DNA of 64,000 nt from Sindora glabra (lineage: Eukaryota; Streptophyta; Magnoliopsida; Fabales; Fabaceae). The position numbers were made by a program, and so were the translations under genes. Below, piece after piece: positions 23,901 through 37,808 of the stretch; the first letter of the stretch is position 1; every line of letters starts with the position of its first letter. The notes under the pieces are model-generated. The model did not search any database. It saw only the letters and a list, made by a program, of their open reading frames with translations, and was not told the origin of the DNA. The DNA is taken from assembly GCA_020226215.1 (NCBI GenBank), contig CM035227.1, positions 20,339,866 to 20,403,865 of the forward strand, in the 5' to 3' direction.

Positions 23901-26550
23901 GGCTACGAATTACGAATAATTGAGTAATTACGGTATTTACAATATTAGATATAGATTAATTTAACAGAAGGTGGCTCAACATACGAGGACCGGTGCATAG
24001 TGCTTCTCGCATTGGTAACTTTTGGAAGAAGACTGTCGTTATATGGTTGAGGGTAGAGGGGTGGCACGTGACTGGTCGACTTGGCTCTGCTGCTCTTGCG
24101 TCTTCATGCAGCTCAAGGGAGATTTGGGATTTTACTACTCCTGCCAGTAAAGGACACCCGCGCCCACATCGATCCTTTCTCTTGTTTCTCTGCTTTCAAG
24201 CATGGACGGGAACATATTCCCAAATAAATTTCTTTGGGATTGTTCATTTTACATCAGTTTGAATGTCACTTTTCTACATGAGTTGGAATTGCTTGAACAT
24301 CTTATTTGTGTTATTTATTAATGAATTTAAAGTTGGTTTATTTTTTGTATCAGATGTTTTATATTATTAATAAATAATTAAAAAATGCATTGATTCCATT
24401 CATTTTGTTAAAAAAATATTTTTATAAAAAAAAATTTACATACATATTGAAGAAGAAGTAACATACTTGTTATATTTGTAACTTAAATAATGATATTTAG
24501 AATTATAAAAATAAAAGAAAATAAGTTTTTTTTTTAAAAAAGAAATTACTTCCTCCTAAACCTTTTATATTTAACGTCAAATAAATAAAATATTCTTTAT
24601 TTTAATATTATATAATTATATCTTATAAAAATTATTTTTCTTTAAAATGAACGAATCCATCATTAAAAAAATAATAATTAAATATTTTTAATTAGCAATA
24701 AAAAATTTTATCAATTTTTTTACTAACTTGATAAAATATAAATAAATGATAACATAAAGTTAATTTATATTAATAATATATTAAATATAAAATTTTAATT
24801 AATATATAAAAGTTTTTAAAAAATCATTAATCAATTAGCCTAAAAAGTCAATCAAAAATAAATTTATAATCAGCTGAAATCAATTTAGCATCAACATATT
24901 CATCTTTCTAATATATACATATTAGCTTCTTAATATAATTTCGTATTTTACCATCTTAGTTGGTACGTATTCGTGATATGTCCTAATGTGTTACGTATGA
25001 AATTAATTCTCGGACCTTAGAGGTAGTTTCTGAGCACATCAACCAATTGAACGTCAAAATTTACAAATATGATGTTGATTTCCATTGAGATGACTTTTTC
25101 TCTGATAAATTTGACAATCAAATTTAATATGTTCGGTCCTTTTTAGCACTACTTGCCTATCACGCACAAGTTTTTATACGTTAAATCATATTATTAAATT
25201 AAAAAATAATATAATTAATAATATGTATATGAAATAATATTAAATTTGTAGTGTTAATATAATATTAAATTTTTTTTCTCGAAATTAGAATGACTCTTCT
25301 TGAATATAAAATTAATTAAAAGGTCATTGGTTGTCATTTTTTTTAAGAAAGAAGAAAAAGAAGAAGAAGGGAAGTGAGGAGGGTAGAAAAGAAGGGACTT
25401 CGGTACATTACTAATATTGTAACATATTAATGTACAATTAAATTTGATCACACGTTAACTTCACTTTTTTAAATTAAATTAAATTTATTATATGATAATA
25501 TATTAATAATTAAATTTAGTCATATACTATATTAATAATATATAGTACTCTTCTTCAAATAAAATTAACGCAATGACATACTCATAAATCGTAATGAAAG
25601 GAAAGTTTTGCCTTTCTATTATTATGCATATTATACTTTCTTGAAATGACATTTGCCTACCCTTTTTATTGATAAAATTTTTACCTTTTACTGTTTTCCT
25701 AATAAAACTTGGTATGCTCCTATTCTAAAAATGTATCATACATTCCTCATAAACTTTTGTGTAGCAGAACCTTTTTATTTTTTTTATGCTTCTGGATACT
25801 CTTCTCTTTTTTTATATTTTTATCATATTTGAATAAATAAAGATATAATTTTTATTATAAAATGAATTATTTTAAATTAAAAAAATTATATTTATTTTTT
25901 AATTTCACTCTATACGTCTTCTTAGAAATGTATCAAATCTATTTCCAATTTTTATGCCAGCTTATTTGGAATTTTTGTTCTCACTTTTTTTATTTGATAT
26001 GTTTTCTCATTTGACATTTATATTTGTTAGCTTGCTCCTTCCGAAGGATTAAAGTTTCCTTGAGTTCTTGCTGTATATTTTTTTAATATATTTCCAAGTA
26101 CACAATAATTTATGTAGAATCTAAAATCTTTACACAAAAAGTCATAAATACATTGTATCTTTCATTTTAAGAAATTTACACCTAACTTCTGGAAAATCAA
26201 ATTCTTTTTCAATTTAATTTTAATTAATAAATTTTGACTTGTGTACCTTTTACATACATTATTAAAACATGATTTTATAATTTATTTTTGTACTAGGATT
26301 TGAAAGAGGGAGCCTTCACAAGATTTAGAATTGACCCAAAGGGTACGCATGGTATCATGGTGTAAAAGATCTTGGAGTGCAGCATCAGAAAACAAACAAG
26401 AAACAAGATGTTTAGGATCTTCCCATGATTAAACCACTAATGTGTGGGAACTTGAATAATAAAGGTTCCCCACAACCTCAGCTTTATAAAAGGCAGCATC
26501 GATTAGCAAGGAGTGCAGATTGAGGTTACATGGATGGCTCATTACAATTA
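23901..26550. other. Intergenic DNA upstream of the receptor gene
   Basis: A GC-richer stretch at about 23960-24260 follows the inverted-repeat element. It may be the original distal promoter of the receptor gene, pushed away by the insertion. It carries a short open frame (23993-24262, +) that I do not recognise. The remainder is AT-rich with no gene, RNA or clear transposon end seen. Confidence 0.5.
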
Positions 26551-26729
26551 ACTTTCTATGGCAAAGATTATTATACTCTCAGGAATTTCAAACACCCGGG
26601 TGATGTAGCATAATTTTATCATAAAATGAGATTACTTAAATCTTGATAATTTCATTCAATAGACGAGATTGTGCCACATCACTCAGGATTTAAAAATACT
26701 GGAGCACCTTAGAATTTTTCACTTTCTAT
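26551..26729. mobile_element. Mutator-type MITE, copy 1, with 9-bp target duplication
   Basis: The element at 26560-26720 (161 bp) lies between perfect copies of actttctat (26551-26559 and 26721-26729). Its inverted ends include cacccgggtgatgtagca on the left and tgccacatcactcagg on the right. It is a diverged relative of the element at 58038-58191. It has no coding content. A 9-bp duplication is characteristic of Mutator-superfamily insertion. Confidence 0.75.
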
Positions 26730-26782
26730 TCATAGCAAGTAACTTTACCGATAATTGCAATGTAATAATAGTTGGTACAGGT

Positions 26783-26910
26783 TTCAAAATTTAAGATGAT
26801 ATGATAAATTTTAAAATTATTAAATTATAAATATTTATTTTTTAATAAATATAATTAAATAATTTTAATTTAATAATTTTTAAAATTATTATGTCATTTT
26901 AAATTCTGAA
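26783..26910. repeat. AT-rich fold-back repeat (128 bp)
   Basis: The left end ttcaaaatttaagatga is mirrored by the right end (reverse complement ttcagaatttaaaatga). Pairing continues inward through aattttaaaattattaaatta. It sits about 50 bp beyond the Mutator-type MITE. No target duplication was identified. Confidence 0.5.
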
Positions 26911-27843
26911 AATTTTAGAAATACTATAAAATCCACATGATAAGCTTCCTTCTTTCTTGAAAAGTCAAGAGAGAAGTGTGATAGCAGGGCGAGAGTCCAA
27001 TTAGATAGGCTTGAAGCCCAAAGCCCTTGTGATTTCCTACTGTGAGAACTTTCATCCTGGGCAGCTCAAATCAATTTGGTCATGCTACACAATTTAGGGA
27101 GAGCCTAAATACAGCACTTGGACATTTTTGTGTGGGCTCAGCTTCTGGGCCGGATCAGCAGTCTTCGCCTTTTCTGCTTTCGGCCTGGCAAAATGTTTTG
27201 TGCTTCTTCTTTTCAAATGAAGCCGCCGAAGAGCCAATTCAACTATCAACTTAAGTAGCAAAAGAATAATAGAGAAAAACAGATAAAAACTTTCTTCTAA
27301 TTTCAAAATATACACATAACTCCCTTAATATTAAATAACCTACAATTAAACCAATTTCAAAAATCCTGTTAATAAAACATTAATTTTAATTGCTGGGTCA
27401 TAATCAATGAACACAAGAATTATTTTATTATTAAACCGCCCGTCATTTATTTATAGATGTTTCTGAATTCATTTTTCTGAATCCATTTTATGATCAAAAG
27501 TTGTCTATACTTTACTTTTTTTTTTTTGTACTTTTTCTCATATATGAATAAATTTTAATATTTTTAAAGTGTAATAACAATTCTACAATTTTGCAATTAT
27601 CACTGATGTCATAAATGAATAATTTAATTTTCAAGTTTCATACAAATAATTTTTAATTTATTTAATATAATTTATATTAATTTTTGTATATTATTACATT
27701 ATATTTTATGCAATAAATATTAAAGGCACACAAATAAATACTATTTGCAACAATAACTACTTTTTTTTTTATTTGCTTGCTAGCAAATTACTAGATTCTT
27801 TGCCATAGTCCAAAAACTTAAAAAGCTCCGGGAGGTGACTATT
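26911..27843. other. Intergenic DNA, mixed composition
   Basis: About 26980-27260 is less AT-rich and has overlapping short open frames on both strands (27042-27254 + and 27094-27315 -). Neither resembles a known family. The rest, up to the copia element, is AT-rich with nothing seen. Confidence 0.45.
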
Positions 27844-27848
27844 GCAAA

Positions 27849-28311
27849 TGTTAAAAATTAAAATTTTATAGAAACAATATCCTAAATTGAATCATGTAAA
27901 AAGAATAATATTAAATATGATAAAAAAATATTATTACTTGATAAATTCATTATGAGATAAATATAAAATTAGAATTTACTACAAGCCACAAATAATTCAC
28001 AATCAATTTTGATCACAACCTCTAATAAGGATTTGTTATTCTTATTAAACCTAGGTAAAAAAATTAATTGAGGAGGCTTTTTGATACCGATAGAGAGTGT
28101 ACAAAATTAATCATAAAATTTAGGAGTGTAACATTTATTTATATTGATAATATTAATGGGTTGACTCATTGTCGAAAACCATCCGTTATCACATTAGTTA
28201 GATTAAATTAGTATTGAACCTAAATTATTCAATTATTTTAATATTAGTCTAAGATTTTTTTACATCTTATTTTATTATTGAATTAATATGTCTAAAATAA
28301 AAACTCTTACA
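27849..28311 (-). repeat. 3' LTR of the copia element
   Basis: On the + strand it begins TGTTAAAAATTAAAATT and ends CTTACA, so it has TG...CA termini. It matches the right-hand copy along its length with scattered differences, for example around the shared gatagagagtgta. Confidence 0.8.
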
Positions 28312-28324
28312 ATCTCCTACTTGG
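28312..28324 (-). other. Copia polypurine tract
   Basis: On the - strand it reads CCAAGTAGGAGAT and abuts the 3' LTR. This closely resembles the AAGTGGGAGA-type tract that primes plus-strand synthesis in plant copia elements. Confidence 0.7.
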
Positions 28325-28899
28325 ATTATGTAATTTAATAATAGTGACCACTTTAATAAGTTGTAAAAAAATTATGATATCTTTATGCCCATTATCCTAA
28401 ATTAAGGTCATAAATGGCTAGTAATATAAAACATAGTATTTGATAGGAATATTAATGAATTATATATACCGTACACTTACACTTTGTTGACTATATACAA
28501 TATTTGATATGATATACATAACAAAATTATGCTCAATAAGATTTATATAGCAAAATTATGATAATATATGTAAATCTTTACACACTAAGTTAAAGCATTC
28601 GCAAAATATACTAATAAGAATCATAATTCTCAACACAGTATTGAGATAAGATTTAAATGTCTTTATAAATATGTTTTAACAAAAATATGCACAATATATA
28701 GTAAAATATGAATATTTCATTATGTATATTTCATTTACATATATCTTAATAAAATAGTTTATATTATAGTACTTCCACTAACTTAAAATATCAAAACACT
28801 TAGCTAGTGCTATATTGATTGCATGATCATAATATATTCCTACTACTAAGTTTTTGGTCAGTAAACCCACGAGCATATGATTTATGAAAATATGTTAAA

Positions 28900-30735
28900 T
28901 ACATGTGATATACTCACATTCTTTCTCTTGCATAAATTGATATTTTATATAAAAATGCTTTGTACGGGTAAAACTTTTGCTGTTATAAGAGAAGTTTACA
29001 GCAATAATATTATCACAATAAACTGTTAAGGATCTTGACATGCTCTCGATAATCTTAAAACTAATCATAAAATTCCTTAACTATATAGAAATACAAGTGG
29101 TTTCATAACACGCGACATATTCTACTTTCATGATAGAGATTGCTGTTAAAGATACTTAACACTTTTTCACAACATAACTCCTCTTATCATTATAAAGATG
29201 TATCCAGATGTAGATATATGATCATCTAAATAATTAGCAAAATTTGAAATCTGAGTAACTTATAATTGTGAGGTCCCCGATCTCTTATAAGTCAACATAT
29301 AATCTTGTGTATCTTAAAGGTACCTCATGACTTTTTTTGCAGCAGTCCAATATCTCTGATCAGAATTACTCAAGTATTTCCTCGGTACACTAATAGCATA
29401 TAATCTTTTGTACCCTAAAGGTATCTTATAACTCTCTTTGCAACAGTCCAATATCTCTAACCAGAATTACTCAAGTATCTCCCCAATACACTAATAGCAG
29501 AAGCTATATTAGGATATGCACATACTTGAGCATACATCAGGCTATCGATAAGTAATGCATATGAGATATTTTTCATTCTTTCTATATCAACAATATTTTA
29601 AGGACACTGAGACTTGGAAAAAATTCCCTCTTTTGAAATGGGTGTGAAAACTTGAAAGTAAGTTAATATATTAAATTTTTTTAGTACTTTCTTAACATAA
29701 GTTTGCAGATACAAACCAACTAAACTTTGAGATCTGTCACGATGGATCTCTATCACCAGAATAAAAGAGGCATTTTCAAATCCTTCATATCAAAATGTTT
29801 AAATAATATTTATTTTATTTTAGTCAGTAAGTTCATGTCATTGCTTGTAAGGAAAATGTCATCCACATATAATACCAGAATAACAAAATTGCTTACACTT
29901 ATCAATATATAAATACATTAGGCCATTGCATTCTCCTTGAACCTAAGAGAAGTCACTACTTCATTAAACTTGAGATGACACTGTCTAAAAGTTTGTTTTA
30001 AGCCATAAATAGACTTTTTAAATTAACACATAAGGTGCTTTTCTCTCTTTTCTTGGAAACTATCTAGTTATCTTTACATCAATCTAATGTAATGCTAAAA
30101 CAAAATAAGCCACCAAAACTATGATAACATAGAATGAGTCTTTAGTTAAAATTAGTGAAAAAGTTTCTTTATAGTTTATACATTCCTTCTAAGTATAGCC
30201 TTTTATTATCAACTTGGCCTTGTACTTGTCAACTTTATCTCGAGCATCCTTTTTAATCTTGAAAACCTTTACATTTGATCAACTTACATCTAGAGGAAAC
30301 TTTATTAGATCCCACACTTAATTCTATACTTTGAACTTAATTCATCTTTCATAACATTTATCTAATCAAAATAGTTTCAATTGGATATAGTTTAAGAAAA
30401 AGTTATAGGATCAGTATTATCATTAATATCATATTCATGCTCATGCAAACATACAAACTAATTATTAGGAATTGTCAATATGCAAACTCTATAAGATCTC
30501 CTTAATGAAATTTCTTCATTTAGCTTAATATCTTCTGCCATTGGTTATACTATCTAATGGAGTAATAGAAGATAACTCTCATAATGTTAGTGCCAATAAA
30601 ATAATTATTCTATTTTCAAAGAAATTCATGATATGTGATATTTGGCTCCTACTATCTAACTTATCCTTAAAGAAGATGGCTTGATCAGACTTAATTACTT
30701 TAGTCGAATGAGTTAGACAGTAAAATTTTAAAAAA
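28900..30735 (-). pseudogene. Copia reverse transcriptase/RNase H remnant, copy A
   Basis: On the - strand this carries the reverse-transcriptase catalytic motif YVDD (29858-29869) within VILVLYVDDIF. Downstream it has an RNase H remnant with CDN near 29010. The frame has many stops and shifts. A local tandem duplication of about 115 bp lies at about 29290-29510. The block from about 28955 to 30735 is repeated as copy B. Confidence 0.75.
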
Positions 30736-33700
30736 TAAAATGCTTCACATAGGCAGAACTTTTATGTTATAAGAGAAGCTTATAGCAACAATATTATCAC
30801 AATAGATAGACAAAGGTCTAGAAATGCTCTCAATAATCTTAAAACTAGTCATAAAATTCCTTAACTATATAACAATACAAGTAGTTTCATAACACATGAT
30901 ATATTATACTTCCATAATAAAGGTTGTTGTTAAGAATTGCTTAACATTTTTTCACAACATAACTCCTCCTATCGTCATAAAGATATATTTAAATATAGAT
31001 TTATAATCATCTTGGATAACTAGCAAAATTTGAATTTGAGTAATCTATAAGTATGAGATCCCTCAATCTCCTATAAGTTAGCATGTAATTTTTTGTACCT
31101 TGAAAGTACCTCATGACTCTCTTTACAACAGTCCAATGTCTCTAACCAAGATTATTCAAATATCTCCTTAGTACACCAATAGCATAGGTTATATTAAGAT
31201 ATGTACATATTTGAGAATACATCAAGTTACTGATAATTAATGCATGTGGATTATTTTTTATTCTTTTTATTTCAATATCATTTTAAAGACATTGAGACTT
31301 TGATAAAAATTTTCCTTTTGAAATAAGTGTAAAAACTTAAAAGTAAGTTGATACGTTGAACTTTTTTAGTATTTTCTCAATGTAAGTTTGTTAAGACAAA
31401 CTAAGTAAACTTCAGCATCTATCACAATGGATCTTTATCCCTAGAACATAAGAGGTATTTTCAAATCATTCATATCAAACTGTTTAGATAACATTTGTTT
31501 TGTCTGAATTAATAAATTCACGTCATGACTTGCAAAGAGAATGTCATCCACGTATAGTACCAAAATAATAAAACTACCCGCACTCATTAATATATAAATA
31601 TGCTAGTCCATTACATTCTCTTTGAACTTAAGTGAAGTCACTACCTCATCGAACTTAAGTGAAGTCACTACCTCATCGAACTTAAGGTATCACTGTCTAA
31701 AAGTTTATTTTAAGTCATAAATGAATTTTTTAAGTTGACATACAAGGTGTTCTTATCCTTTCTTTTAGGAACTATCTAGCTAGTTTAGATAAACAGTTTC
31801 TATTAAATCACTATTTAAAAAAGCTATCTTTACATTAATTTAATGTAACTCTAAATCAAAATGAGCTATTGATGAAAAAAATATTTATTATTTTATTTTT
31901 CCTTATTGTATGTTTCTTAGGTATTACATTTGCTTAATTTTACATAATAAGCCTTGTTTTATATGTTGTGAATTTTTCAATATTATGAATTTATTAGTAA
32001 TTGCTGAATTTTGACATTGTTTCTATTTCTTAATCATATCTTGGCTTTTGAATATTGGATTGAGGCAAACTTTATATTGATGGAAAACTAAAAGAGATAT
32101 CTACAACTTTTATGTTTTGATTAAAGTTCAGTTCGAACTCTTTCAAGCCTTTATTTTGCCAAAAAGTTGAAGCTGTGTTTTTATCCTAACTGAACTCGTT
32201 TCTATATTTGGGCCATATCTGGAGCTATAGTGGTTCGATTACTCTGAAACCAATGCCCAAATTCTCAGAAGACATAGTTTATAGATCTTTTGGATTTCAT
32301 CAATTTTCATAGTCTTATTTTACTTGGAAGACAAGCCTGTAGGAATTCCCTGATGCTATTGTTGGATTTAATTGATTTATAAAAAATAGATTTAGGCCTC
32401 TAGAAATTAGGAAAGTCTTATTATTGTAATCCTAAGACTCATATAGTCTTAGTCCAATAGGGTTTTAGGCTAATTAGGTTATATAAATAAGCAAGAGAGC
32501 TGAATACATTCAGACCTTACATAAAGTTCAACTGAGTTTTTCTTTTCTTCCTTTTCTGTTTTCTTATTTTCAAGCCATAAAAGATTAAAAACTCTTAGTT
32601 GATTTAAAGATTGTGAAACTCTTCTTTTCAAGGATTATGAGATCTTGATTAGTAATATTAATTTTCTCTTATTAAGTTTCCTCTTTCTCAATTGTTTATG
32701 ATAGATTATTAAGATTACTGGTGTTAAGTGCTGAATTGATATAATTGATAGTCAATCTTGTAATTTCTATTCTTTTGTTATTTGAATGTGAAATTATGGT
32801 TAATTAATCATGATTTTACATGTTGGAATAGAGGGTGAGGGGATTACTTTAGTGATATTTGATTTAATTTTTTAATTTAACTAAATTCTATCTATAAGTC
32901 AATTTCGATCTACTTTCGGGATTATAGTGATTGTTTAATTCATCTTTTAATCTTAATTGACTAAACTTTAGGCGATTTTTTAGCGTAGGATTCTTGGATT
33001 ATTACAAAGATTCCAAGTAATCCAAGGTTAAAAAGTTAATTGGAGCAGTCAAATGTTTAATGATCTAGGATTAATCCACAATAAGAACTATCATATCCTT
33101 GAATTGGTTGTAATTTATATATTAATTTTATTTTATTTATTTACTGCTTTGCTTTTATTTTGTGCTTGATTAGTTTATTACTTTCATTATAATTTTGTGC
33201 AGCCAACCCCCCAATTCTAATTCTATTCTGCATACAACACATTATTGCATTCTACATTCTAATTTTATTTTGTTTTTGCACAACATTCTATTTTATTGTG
33301 TTTGTATCTTGTTTTCATTAGTTTCCTTTATTTTCATTGCATCAATAAGTCAACAATTATGTAGATATTGTTAGGAATTCATTTAGGAAGGATAAAATTA
33401 AAGGATCACTAAGGGTACGAACTAGTTGTGCCATTATTTACATTCTTATTACAACAACCAGTATTTTCAATCTAATTTTAGTGCATAGCCATGACAACAT
33501 GGAATAAGTTTTAGGTTGAAATTGATAAAAAAAGTTTCTTTTTACTCTATACCTTCCTTTTGAATGTAGCTTTTTACTATCAACTTTACCTTGTACCTTT
33601 TAACTTTACCTCCAGTATCCATCTTAATCTTGAAGACCCATTTACATTCAACTAGCTTATAACCTATAGGAAGTTCTACTGCATCCCACAATTAATTCTT

Positions 33701-34130
33701 ATACATTAAAGTTAACTCATCTTTCATAATATTTATCCAATTAAAATAGTTTGAACTGGATATAGCTCAAAAAAAAGTTATAGGATTAGTATCATCATTA
33801 ATATCATATTCATGCTCCTGTAAACATATAAGATAATCATTAGGAATTATCGATATATGAACCTTATAAGGCGTCCTCAATAAAAAAATTTCATTTACTT
33901 TATCTAACTCAATATCTTCTACCATTAGTTATACTAGATCAACTAGTGGAGTAACAGAAGATGACTTTCTCAATATTGGTGCTAAGGGAACAATTATTTT
34001 ATCTTTAAAGAAATTTATGATGTATGGTATTTGGCTCTTACTATCAAACTCATTCTTAAAGAAGATGGCTCAATCAAACTCAGTTAATTTAGTCAAATGA
34101 GTTGGATAGTAAAATCTCCTTCCTTTCAAA
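30736..34130 (-). pseudogene. Copia reverse transcriptase remnant, copy B (interrupted)
   Basis: This second copy of the copy A block matches phrase by phrase, including ttataagagaagctta-like and tcataacac-like words. A second YVDD codon set lies at 31543-31554. It is split by the LTR-like insert at 31870-33485 and resumes near 33486. A 27-base phrase is tandemly doubled at about 31630-31685. It is non-functional. Confidence 0.72.
31870..33485 (+). mobile_element. Nested solo-LTR candidate (Gypsy-like)
   Basis: About 1.6 kb here is absent from copy A and splits copy B. It begins TGATGAAAA and ends AGTGCA. It contains a TATA box (atataaataa, 32481-32490) followed by a likely leader, and has no coding frame. 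The flanks agctat and agccat may be a decayed target duplication. Its late part (tttactgctttgcttttatt) has the feel of a plant gypsy LTR. The class is inferred. Confidence 0.5.
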
Positions 34131-34504
34131 CCACTGTAATACCCAATGAAGTATTCACTTTGAATCAAGTTTTTTTTATGGATAAAATGTATAGCTTTAC
34201 TTTGGTTTTGTAAACCTAAACTAAAAAATGCCTCAAATTAGGCTTCTTATCATATAATGGTTTGTAAAGGGTTTTAGGTGCTAAGTTACTAGGAACCAAA
34301 TTTAAAATATATGTTGCTATTCTTAACTTATCATTTCATAAGAATTTTGTTAGTGAAGTATAAGCTGGCATGTATCTCACCATGTCTATAAGAGTCTTGT
34401 TTCTCCTTTTTGTAATTTCATTTTGCTTCATGTACTAGGCATGGTGTAACTTGCTTGAATTCCATAATCTTATAAGTATCTCATAAAAGAAATAAAGTTT
34501 CTTC

Positions 34505-34723
34505 CTATTTCATTATACTTACCATAATACTCCCTACCATTATTAGAATTAACGCACTTTTTTCCTTCGCCTTAAATGGCTTGAAAGCTTTTAGCAATTT
34601 TAACTTTTTATTGAGTAGCTTTATCCAACCAAATTTGAAATAATTATCAATAAATGTAATAACGTACTTATAGCCTCCCATAGCATTAGGTATGATGGGA
34701 CCACTAATATCAATATGGATCAA
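34505..34723 (-). pseudogene. Copia integrase core fragment
   Basis: The short open frame begins MIHIDISGPI and continues GGYKYVITFIDNY, the conserved start of the copia integrase catalytic core including its first aspartate. The frame then drifts into nonsense. Farther upstream on the - strand (about 34865-34905) is the gag-pre-integrase motif HKRLRHI, with a stop where the preceding tryptophan is expected. Confidence 0.75.
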
Positions 34724-34977
34724 TTCTATAATATTCTACTTTTTTGTTCTTCTCTTACATTTTCTAACTTTAGCTATAAGTTTTCCTTTAATGCAATCTA
34801 CATATGTTCCAAAATCTAAGAAATCCAAATCATGAAGTACTTCTCCCTTCATAAGTCTGTAAATTCTTTCTTCAAAGATGTGTCTTAATCGTTTATGTCA
34901 CAACATTGAAGGTCTTTCATCAATTTGACACCTTTTCTTACCCATATCAAAGTTTATTGAATTTAGAAAATTAGAAT

Positions 34978-35262
34978 CTAAATCAATTTCGTAAAATCCA
35001 TCATACACAGAACTAGTACTAATAATAGAAAATTTAAAAAGTAATTCAATTTTTCTATTTTCAAAATAACAAAGTATCTAATAAAATCAAAAGCAACAAC
35101 TAAAATTAAATTTCTTCTCATAGAAGAAACATAAACTAAATTATTAAGTAAAAGCTCATGTTCAGTCTTCAATTTTATCTTTACTAATCCTATGGGCCCT
35201 TCTTTAACTCTATCTTTATTTCTAAGTTTCACAATTAGCTCTTTTTCATTTAATTTCATCAA
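34978..35262 (-). pseudogene. Copia protease-region fragment
   Basis: The open frame contains LVYVSSMRRNLI, matching the (V)LYVPxLxxNLLSV segment that follows the protease active site in plant copia polyproteins. The active-site segment itself lies upstream and is decayed. A zinc-knuckle remnant (YGHKKLDCFKYKK) is encoded just upstream on the - strand, at about 35420-35470. Confidence 0.6.
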
Positions 35263-35399
35263 ATTTGTTAATGCCTAAAAAGTAAAAATAATTAGTTACA
35301 TGAATTGTTATACTAGTATTTAACCACTAAGAGTTTGATGGTGCATCAATAATGTTTGACTTAGAACAAACGAAAGCTAGATGTGTATCTTTCTTTTTT

Positions 35400-37792
35400 T
35401 TTTTAACTTGTTTCTTATATTTAAAACAATCTAATTTTTTATGTCCATACTTCTTATAGAACTTGTAGTTATCCTTAAATTAGGCTTTATTTGGTTTATA
35501 GCACTATTGTTCACTAGATTCACCTTTCTTCCTTCCATGGTTATAGTATCTTTTATTGTCTCTTTTATTAAACCTTTCACTATAATCTGAATATGTGCTA
35601 CGAGAGGTATAATTGACTACCCAAGCCTTTCATTTATTTATGTTTTTCTCTGTCTATGTAATAATTAAAATTAGCTCATTGATAGTCCATTCTAATTTTT
35701 AAGTAATATAAGATGTTTTTAGAACGTCAAATTAAGACAGAAGAGACTCTAATACATGCCAAGTTAAATAACTTTATTTCATACCAACTTGCATAGTTTT
35801 TAGTTTGTTATAATAATTAATTAATCTCAAAATGTACTTTTTCACCTAGCTAATACCATCGTACACTAATTTTTCAAGCAATGAAAGATACCATCCATTC
35901 TCAATCTTATCAAACTTCTTGTACTTCTCGACTATAAAATCTAGAAACTATTTTGCATTTGTCATTTCAAGAATACTCTATCTTATTATTTTATCTATTA
36001 TATACTTCATTACCATCAAGCAAATTTTGTTAGAGTGGGTCTACTTTTTATGATGATTTTTTTTATCTGTTATAGATTCAACATTGATCTAGGATTCTAT
36101 TTCCCTAATTGCTAAGTCAAGTTTAGAGATTGCTAGATATAACTGTAGTAATTCAGCCCAATCCTTACGATCAATCTCATTAAATATTTTAATTGCATAT
36201 GTAAACGAGTTAAAGAAATAAATTTAAAAATATTAATGCATGTTTAACCATAATTATACTAAAAAATTTTCTCAATAAATTATACAATTGAACTCAACAT
36301 TATACTATAATGCTTAATATTGATGGGGTATTAAAGATCCTATAATGTGATATAAGAACTAAATATTATATTCCTAAAATTTTAACATTAATAGGATGAT
36401 GAAAATTTTAGAAACATAATACTTATTCCTAAATTTATATTATTAATAACAAATCATATTAGTAATATCATACTAATAGGGTATTAAAATATTATTAATA
36501 TAATATTCTCCTAATCTAACTATTATTTTATCTAAAAATTAACAAAATTTTATATAATTAAGCCCACGATAGGTAGGCTTATAATTGTGCAAAATTTTAT
36601 AATATAACATAAGCCTAAACAATTTTTTAAAATTATTTTCCTATATATACATATATATAGAAAAATAATTAGTGAGTTATACAATGTCCAAAAATTCTAA
36701 AAAAATATGTGTGAAAGCTCAACATACAAAAATATGATAGTAAAATTTTTAGCTTAAAATAATATTAATTAGTTATTCAAATTAAATAGGTAAAAATAAT
36801 TAAAATATTTTTAATTTCAAAAAATATGAAAAAATCCAATATATTCAATTCAAAGAGTAGAGCTTATAACATTGTTCACTGTCATCAGACAATGCCAGTA
36901 GGGCAATGTGTAGTGCTTGCAAGCTAGTATCATGTGTAGGTGTTGCTTAGTGGCTCTTATTCATCTTCTTCCTGGGTCAATCGAGTCTGAAATGGATTAG
37001 GCGATTTGATTTTAGACCCGTATGATCTAAAAGCCAAAAAAATTAAGTTTTGCACATTTTTCAATGCATTTTTATACAAAAACTTCCTTTAATTCATTTA
37101 ATGGTAAAATTTTTTTGAAAAAAAATCACTTTAAAATTGATTTTCATATTGAGAAATTTTTCAAAAATTTGACAATAGAGTTTTAATGCACTTTTCCCTT
37201 TAAAACTTAAATTTAAAAGCTCATAAATGCAAAATATTATTTCCATGAATTGTAAAACATTGAAACAAAAAAATTACTCCAAAATTGGTTGCACAAATTC
37301 AAAACTCCATTATTGAAGGAGATTGCTAAAAATGCCCAATTTGTGGGTACCTTTTTTTTAATTGTCTTGGAATTTTTCTAGAATTATTTTTTGGTTGTGA
37401 ATCAAAAATAAAAAATTAATGAATTTTTAATTTTTTAGATAAAAAAATTCAATCAAAAATACATATGCATATATGATTGCATCATGATTTGTCAACAGAA
37501 TACATATTTACATATAAAATTATAATATTTCATATTCAAACAAATTCATCCAAAACATATATAAAAATCAATCATGGATGAAACATAAATTTTCTTCACA
37601 AACAATATGTATAACATTTATAAAGAACAAAATTTATATATATAATAGAAAAATAAATATAAATGAAGGGTTATGATATATATTTTGAGATTCATATTTA
37701 AATTCTATCCAAAATACATTCATCATGTGATGTAAAATTTTATTTTTGAATCTACATAATAATATATTCAATTTATATAATTCAAGGCTCAA
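35400..37792 (-). pseudogene. Copia gag and 5' untranslated remnant
   Basis: This lies between the protease remnant and the primer-binding site on the - strand, so it should hold gag and the leader. Only the zinc knuckle near its downstream end is recognisable. The rest is AT-rich with frequent stops. Confidence 0.5.
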
Positions 37793-37806
37793 GGGCTCTG
37801 ATAGAA
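37793..37806 (-). other. Copia primer-binding site
   Basis: On the - strand it reads TTCTATCAGAGCCC just inside the 5' LTR. This matches the plant copia consensus TGGTATCAGAGCCC except at its first bases. The consensus is complementary to initiator tRNA-Met. Confidence 0.7.
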
Positions 37807-37808
37807 AT

